From NCBI GenBank assembly GCA_025890175.1, contig JANPYM010000012.1, positions 789,388-853,387 on the forward strand: 64,000 nt of DNA. Direction: 5' to 3'. Numbering within the stretch: the first letter of the stretch is position 1; the number at the start of each line of letters is the position of its first letter. The position numbers and the translations under genes were made by a program. Origin of the DNA: Ciborinia camelliae (taxonomy: Eukaryota > Ascomycota > Leotiomycetes > Helotiales > Sclerotiniaceae). The notes beneath the pieces are model-generated. The model made no database searches and was not told the DNA's origin. It was given only the letters and a program-made list of their open reading frames with translations. Positions 58,302 to 64,000 of the stretch are shown here, piece after piece.

Positions 58302-59101
58302 AGTGATGGTGGTTCTGTGCTTGGGATTTGGGAGGAGGAAATTGTAAATAAGTGGTTAAGATTGATAGATATCTGCATTATGATCGCATGACTTTAGATG
58401 AAAGATTCAACATATTTAATTTAAAGTTTCGAATTATGATATCTGGTTCGAAATACTAAGAGTGTGATTCTCATATTTGCTTGCTTTGTTGTATTTCTCT
58501 GAATAATATAATCTGAGCCAATCCAAATAGAGCCGATTCCTACCTAGACATTCATACATACCTTCTTGTTTTTGTCTAATGTGTTCAAGAGATAGTAATC
58601 AGATGTTCTAGTAGGGAATAGAGATCGAGAAGGTTGGGTTTGATTTTCTAAGAAGCTAGTAATTAAATATTCTGAAAGTATGTAGAGTTCAAAAAGATCT
58701 CGTCTAATATTATTTTGACATGAATAAATTTTCTAATTGTCACACGCATCACATAAGCATATGGGAATAGCTTCAGATATCAGCAATCAGATAAAAGAAC
58801 TATGCTGAAGAGGAAAGGATCCTCTTCAAGAGCTCACCACGTTATAGAAGACTAGCTACATGGCATTCACTAAGCAAGGGCCTAGGCATGACAAGAATAA
58901 ATATAACCAAATCAAACGAATCTTAATTTGCAAAGCGATAAGCCTGTAAATGTAAAGTATAATATATTAGGTAACTACCGATAAAAAGCGACAATGGATC
59001 CTTAAGTCTGGTTACCGTTTTATCAACTAAAAACAATTCAAATCCAGGGAGCTGAAGTCTCGCAGCAATCCAAAAGAACCCTGGATTTCCATCAATCGTT
59101 A
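58302..59101. other. Convergent intergenic region, 0.8 kb
   Basis: AT-rich 3' flanks of the coiled-coil gene and the zinc-ribbon gene. No exon or clear repeat is visible. Confidence 0.45.
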
Positions 59102-59368
59102 TTACAATCCAATCACTGTTCCCAAACTGCAAGTGTAACATGCACCTTGGAATCCAGTTGCTCCACAGCGAGGACAAGTATCTGTTTCCCCCTTACGGGA
59201 ATTTGCTGGGGTCTTTTTTTCTGAATTGGCGGTTTCTTTCTTGGATGGAGGATGTGCCTTGGGTTCTACCTTTGGCTCTGTCTCTGGTTCCGTCTTTGGT
59301 TCTGCCTTGGCTGGCTGGGTCTGGGCCTCAGCACTTTTGTTTGATATATCTATATCCTGGGACTTCAT
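59102..59368 (-). CDS. Small zinc-ribbon protein
   Basis: A single-exon frame of 88 aa on the minus strand. The N-terminal half is a charged, repetitive stretch of alternating KxEP/TEP units (KAEPKTEPETEPKVEPKA). The C-terminal 30 residues contain CPRCGATGFQGACYTC, two CxxC pairs, a compact zinc ribbon as found in RNA- or protein-binding small proteins. Composition and the four cysteines suggest a real gene, but I know no named family and there is no intron to support it. Upstream lies the long spacer leading to alternative oxidase; no operon-like link. Its short length means chance cannot be fully ruled out. Confidence 0.6.
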   Translation of the reverse strand: MKSQDIDISNKSAEAQTQPAKAEPKTEPETEPKVEPKAHPPSKKETANSEKKTPANSRKGETDTCPRCGATGFQGACYTCSLGTVIGL

Positions 59369-62114
59369 CTTTTGGTTGATGGACGTTGCTTGATGATGTA
59401 TGGGAGATAGTATTGCGTTGTGACGAGGATGTTGATAATTTGATAGTTGTTTGTTATGTATATGCTGTATAAATGTTTGAATGAAGTTCAGATGTTACGC
59501 GGTTGTCCAAGGTTCTTTGGATGCTTGTGTAGTTTTTTGGGAAGATATTTGAGAAAGTATTCTGGCGGGAGAATGACTTCTTTTATATTAATTTTCGAAG
59601 CCATAGTCATTGCATTGGCTGTATTGTTCCCTTGACTGTTCAGTAGTTAGTACGGCCAGTGTTTGCGTTAGTATTTCCAGTATGCCGTATACGGCCCCGT
59701 ATAGTGGTACCTACTCCTTTTTTGTATAGAAAGTATCTACGTATGTGATATTGAATTCTATACCACTGGAAATATTCAGTATTTGTATAATACGAGATAC
59801 TACTAGGAATCTACGGAAATAATGAGGATATACTTCAAAAACTAAAGTATTTCGATATACACTTAGTACATCTTCAAAATATCATTTTTATTCAATACAA
59901 ATGTTTCATCAGACACCGTTATACTACCGTATACTAACGTAAACACTGAGCACGGCAGGAATATAGGAAATGACCGGGACTCATTGATGACGAGGTACCT
60001 AATCACAGAAATTAATCTATTTGTGGGGATAGCACTATTAAGCGAGGGGGGTGAGACGAGAATGTAAATGGAGACGAGTCGCGTACCTTTCAATGTTATT
60101 AACAACGTGGCAGTCAACGTAGGTGTTGTGAGAGTGATAATAAGTTTGAAACTGGGCTGATCAGTGACTCATACTCATGAGAATGGGTGATGTGTAGGGA
60201 GATGGTGAATTTAAAGTAAACCAAGCAATTATATGATGGCGGTGATTTTGAGACGACGTTTTTATCCAAAAGAATGATTTATGGGCAAAGAAAATCTCAA
60301 AAGTTTCAGAGAAAGAACCAGGACTGTACAAAACTACCACGTCTCATTTCATGTAACGGTTGACAACGTAGAGAATACTCTTTCGTTCTTCTAAACGGGG
60401 AGTAAGTCATAAACAACGAAAGGAAAAGCGCCAGTACGTACCATTTCATAATAGAAGGTGCAGAAACAGAAGAAAACATTCTCACGTTTCATCAATCATC
60501 TTGCTTCTCAAAATTTGTATATCTTTCTTCCTGTAAGCTCTCCACATTTGTATCAGCTCTGAGATAGTCTGCTTTGCTTGTATGGTGGCGTATAGTGGGT
60601 GGGTGGATCCCAGGCCGCGAAGCGAAGAATCAAAGAAACACCATCCTCGAACACCATGAAGCTCAAGTCATCGGCTCGACAGGCTCCTTGACACGGAAGT
60701 AACCAAACAAACACTTTACAATCCTTGTGTCATATCTGCCATAACCATATCATACCGTCAGACGATCCTACCATGAGATGGAAGTCCGTTATTTGCCATG
60801 ATATTGAGGACGGGCAGAGATTGAATAAGGATTATCCATACACAGCTGCAACACTTCTCTCTTAATTAGAATCTTCATTATTTAACTGCAATCCGGACTA
60901 TCAGCCACGCTTTCATTTCCGTTCGCAAGCTGCCTGGTAGCATAGATCCATCGGATTAAGCTAGGTATCTCTACTAATTTGTTCGCCAAGAGTAGTAGAA
61001 CGAAGCGTTATCATACTTATAAAGGGCTGGATTTAACAAAGCATCATGTTTCTAAGAGGCTCTTGAAGTTAGTTGTATGATGATGGAGTGGAAGTATAAT
61101 ACTAGGGTAGTGATGTATGTACCCAGTAGAGGTATTGTAGGCTTGATTTAAAGCTCGCTACGTAGTGTTTATCAACCATCCCTCTCTCTCTCTCTCTCAT
61201 CCACAACACTCCCCCCTTCCCTTCCCTTCCCTTCCCTTCTCTGAAAAGTAAAAAGTCCATCCAAGTTGAGATATCTTTTTTCTTTCTAGATACCTACCTA
61301 CTATCTAGCTACCTAGCTCCAGGTTAATTGATAGGTACCTACCTACCTAATCATCGAAATCCAGATTATCTATCCAGGCAGATAACTACTATACTAGATA
61401 TATATAATCCTACCTACCCACCCACCACCCCTAATTATAGATTCAGAACCCGAACCCGAACCCTCATTTCCAAAAATGAAATTTCACAGATAATAAATAG
61501 ATATGGACATTTTCCCTTTTCCCTTTTTTCCAAGATAATTATGATTATGATTATGATTATGATGATTATAATGATTAAAATTTAAATAAAGTGATCTACC
61601 TATCTATCCATCCATCGGGTTAGGTTAGGTTACTTACTGCACCCAATCTTTAATTAATTTGAATCTGCCTATAATTATTAGGTATTAATCAACCATGACT
61701 TCTTATATTTTAGTGGGTAGGTACTCGTATTTGCTTTAAATAAGTACATTTATATTTATTTAATTCTCTATTTATTTCTATAACGATGTAGAAAAACATA
61801 CCGGTAGTATCAATCAAATGGGCAACTAGCTACCTAGATAGCTAGCTAAGCTAGCCATCTACTACACCGAAAACCTGATATGTCTCTAGGTAATGAACCC
61901 ATCCATATTTATCTATCTCTCACCCTGCAGTTAAACTAGAACGCCGCCCCCCCCCCCCCCCAAAAATCCCCATGTAAAGAGTAGAGTGGTATCATCCTTT
62001 CCTTTTTAAAGTTTCCCTTTTTAAACGCCCCATCCCATAATTCCCACCTCCCCCTCCCCCCTCCCCCTCCCAAAAAAGTAATCAAGATCCCGAGTTCGCA
62101 AACTCGTACACGAG
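59369..62114. other. Intergenic region, 2.7 kb, no gene seen
   Basis: AT-rich DNA with CTCTCT (about 61183-61198), CCTTC (about 61213-61238), GATTAT (about 61537-61562) microsatellites and a poly-C run of about 16 at 61947-61962. Open frames are short and low-complexity. A GGTTAGGTTAGGTTA run at 61617-61631 resembles, but does not match, fungal telomere repeats. Confidence 0.5.
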
Positions 62115-63319
62115 CTAAATAACCTCCTCCCTCTCCCAACCCGAAGGTTTCAAAGATTCAATACCCTTACCCGGTTTCTGGCCCCCCTCCTTCCCATAAA
62201 CACTCACAAACGGATTGGGATCGACATCCTGCTTCAGATTTCCCAACGTGTGATTGACCTCGCGATGTTTCGCCTCATCCGCCCTAATATAATACAGGAG
62301 ATCCTTCATGCTGCGATGGCCCTCCGGCATGCCCCAATACTCAATCGCCAGATCGGGGGCTTGGAAATTCGGATCCGCCCATTTGGGGAGATGGCCGTTT
62401 TCGAGATCCTGGATCGAGAGCGTGTAGGTGAGGACGGCTTCTTCTTCGAGGTAGCCGACGAAGCGGTGGCAGGTGCGCGGGGAAAAGAGGTAGCAGAGGA
62501 AAAAGGAGTTGAAGAAGACCCCTTGGGCGCCGAGGATCATGGTGCGCATGAAGAGGCCTGGTTCGTACATTTTGAGGAAGGTGAGGAGATGCATGCGTTC
62601 GTTGTATGCTGAATATCAATTGAATTAGCAATTCAAAACTTTGAACAACTTTATATATGTGGCATATGAGGAAAACGTACCTTCTTCCAGCAAAGTTTCA
62701 ATCCAGCCATTATCTCTCTTCAAACCCCTCAAACTCCTCAGATGTCTCAACATACCCGCCACCATACCAGGCACACCAGCTACCGACTCCAGAAACACAT
62801 AACGAATTAACCATTTTCGCTCACTCATTTGATATGGTTTGGTAGCCGTAAGTGCATTGCTATCGGATGCTTTCTTGGGTGCTTCTACATTGTGTTTGTA
62901 TCCCGTAGCGAAATCTGTACACCATCGGAGGAAACGTACCATGCCTAAAGCGACACGATCGGAGAAGTCTCGAGGTTTGCGGTGCGCGAAATAGACTTTG
63001 CTGCGCATTTGTTCGGCGGTATAGCTATTGTGGCATTAGTATTTTGAAATAGTCAAACAGGTATCATTGGAAGGACATACGGTGGATGAGGCCAAGCTGG
63101 TTCGGTTCTCTTAATTTGTCCATGTTCAGGCTCCGGGAACAAATCTCTACCTTTTACCTGAATCTTGGAGCCAGATGTGAATGGTCTTCTCGATTGTACA
63201 TTTGCTGTACATGTCGTTGAAGACAAACCATAGGATTGTGCGAAGAAAGCTACAGCTTTTGATAGCTGTGCTGATGATTGGGTTGAAAAGGGTTTCGTAG
63301 AAACCTTAGATACATACAT
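62115..63319 (-). CDS. AOX1: Mitochondrial alternative oxidase
   Basis: Cyanide-insensitive terminal oxidase that passes electrons from ubiquinol to oxygen at the matrix side of the inner membrane, bypassing complexes III and IV. Three exons on the minus strand (63319-63081, 63024-62681, 62608-62115) give 358 aa, the usual fungal length. The first 60 or so residues form a Ser/Thr/Ala-rich, Arg-containing mitochondrial presequence. Diiron ligand motifs are intact: LESVAG (E159), NERMH (E198, H201), LEEEAV (about 249-251) and [12 protein letters not shown] (E306, H309). As in other fungi the regulatory cysteine of plant enzymes is not in the expected N-terminal position. Intron 2 falls exactly before AYNERMH. 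Expression is typically induced by respiratory inhibition or oxidative stress; no specific site was identified. Confidence 0.97.
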
Positions 63320-64000
63320 TGAAAGTATCTAGAATGTACGCAAACTATGACTTTTTTGTTTGTGATACCAGCAAAGGTAAAAGGGAAAACGACAAGTATG
63401 AATGATGGGAAGTATTACTGAACAGTTGCCACGAAAACTAGGAAGATGGCTACTTTTTATTTCACTTGAAAAGATACCTATGTATAGTAACAAATTTACC
63501 ATGAGATAAGCACCAAGCTAGGTTGGCATATATGTCTCGACTTCGAAGAAGATACGGAAAACTTGTACCGGTTTCAATAGAATTTTCATTTGCACTGAAG
63601 ACGAAGAAGAAACGGAATAGCTGAATCTTTTCTTTGTGTGACTCAGCCTCAGGGAAGTTAGAATTCGTGCACTGTCAGCCCGAGAATAATGCAGGACAGC
63701 AAAGGGCAGCAAACAACAAACAAACATCAGCGAAATCTTATTCGCGTTATATTTCCGTCAGCGATCATACCTATGTGAGCTAAGCTTAAACTCTCATGGC
63801 CGAGAAGAGCCAATTAATCGGAATGTGATATTTTGATATTTAATTCAAGGGTTGTGAGTGGATGAAAACGAAAAAAGGGCATTTGAATGGGATTTGATAC
63901 GCCGTTCTCGCCACCCCATCCGTCTCAGCCTTGTGGATCATTTGATCACATGATGACAATAACGCGGATGTTTTAGGGTGTTCTCGTAGCGGTTCTTTCC
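63320..64000. promoter_or_regulatory. Upstream region of alternative oxidase
   Basis: The promoter and leader of the minus-strand oxidase gene. No further exon is seen before the window ends; the frame at 63518-63727 has no support. Confidence 0.5.

Noticed and set aside
61617..61631. GGTTAGGTTAGGTTA, telomere-like repeat
   Set aside because: Only about two and a half units of a 6-bp GGTTAG pattern, internal to the window; most filamentous ascomycetes use TTAGGG and this is too short to mean a telomere.
1..64000. CRISPR array or bacterial operon features
   Set aside because: The DNA is fungal with spliced genes; tandem repeats here have no regular unique spacers.

Overview
The window is nuclear DNA of a filamentous ascomycete. 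Genes are split by short GT..AG introns (mostly 48-85 nt, several with a CTAAC-like branch site), intergenic DNA is AT-rich and full of microsatellites, and the gene set is eukaryotic and fungal: Rab geranylgeranyl transferase, MSH3, PRP16, PWP1, eL13, mitochondrial phosphate carrier and alternative oxidase. The style of the genes and the many TACCTAGGTA-type palindromes suggest a Leotiomycete, perhaps related to Sclerotinia/Botrytis. That placement is an inference; no marker was searched. No rRNA, tRNA or CRISPR array was recognised.

Layout. 0.3-9 kb: Rab GGTase beta subunit, a fungal zinc-finger protein, and MSH3 facing the latter. 9.7-15.2 kb: an MFS anion transporter of the allantoate-permease type, then a flavin monooxygenase fused to a C-terminal DUF6314-like domain, with a reading-frame break. 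16-20 kb: a BTB protein and ribosomal protein eL13. 21-23.3 kb: an intronless gene joining beta/gamma-crystallin-like repeats to an aerolysin-like pore-forming domain, next to a 0.42-kb non-autonomous transposon with very long inverted repeats. 25-34 kb: a CBS-domain protein divergent from the mitochondrial phosphate carrier, a DUF3602/PAR32-like protein, and a BAH-PHD chromatin reader. 35-40.6 kb: PRP16 and PWP1, divergent from a 417-bp spacer. 40.6-51.4 kb: a repeat-rich gene desert holding one single-exon gene of unknown function. 51.4-54.7 kb: a secreted cyanovirin-N-like (CVNH) protein and a DHCR24-like sterol reductase. 54.7-57.7 kb: AT-rich DNA with a decayed minisatellite and RIP-like repeat copies. 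57.7-63.3 kb: a frame-broken coiled-coil gene, a small zinc-ribbon protein and alternative oxidase.

The housekeeping genes do not form one pathway; neighbours are mostly unrelated, as is usual in fungi. The accessory genes are the interesting part. The crystallin/aerolysin-like protein and the secreted CVNH protein are both plausible tools against competitors, grazers or hosts. The monooxygenase-DUF6314 fusion and the DHCR24-like reductase are oxidoreductases whose fungal substrates I cannot name. Exon boundaries were placed by hand from splice signals and protein continuity, so individual boundaries may be off by a few bases.
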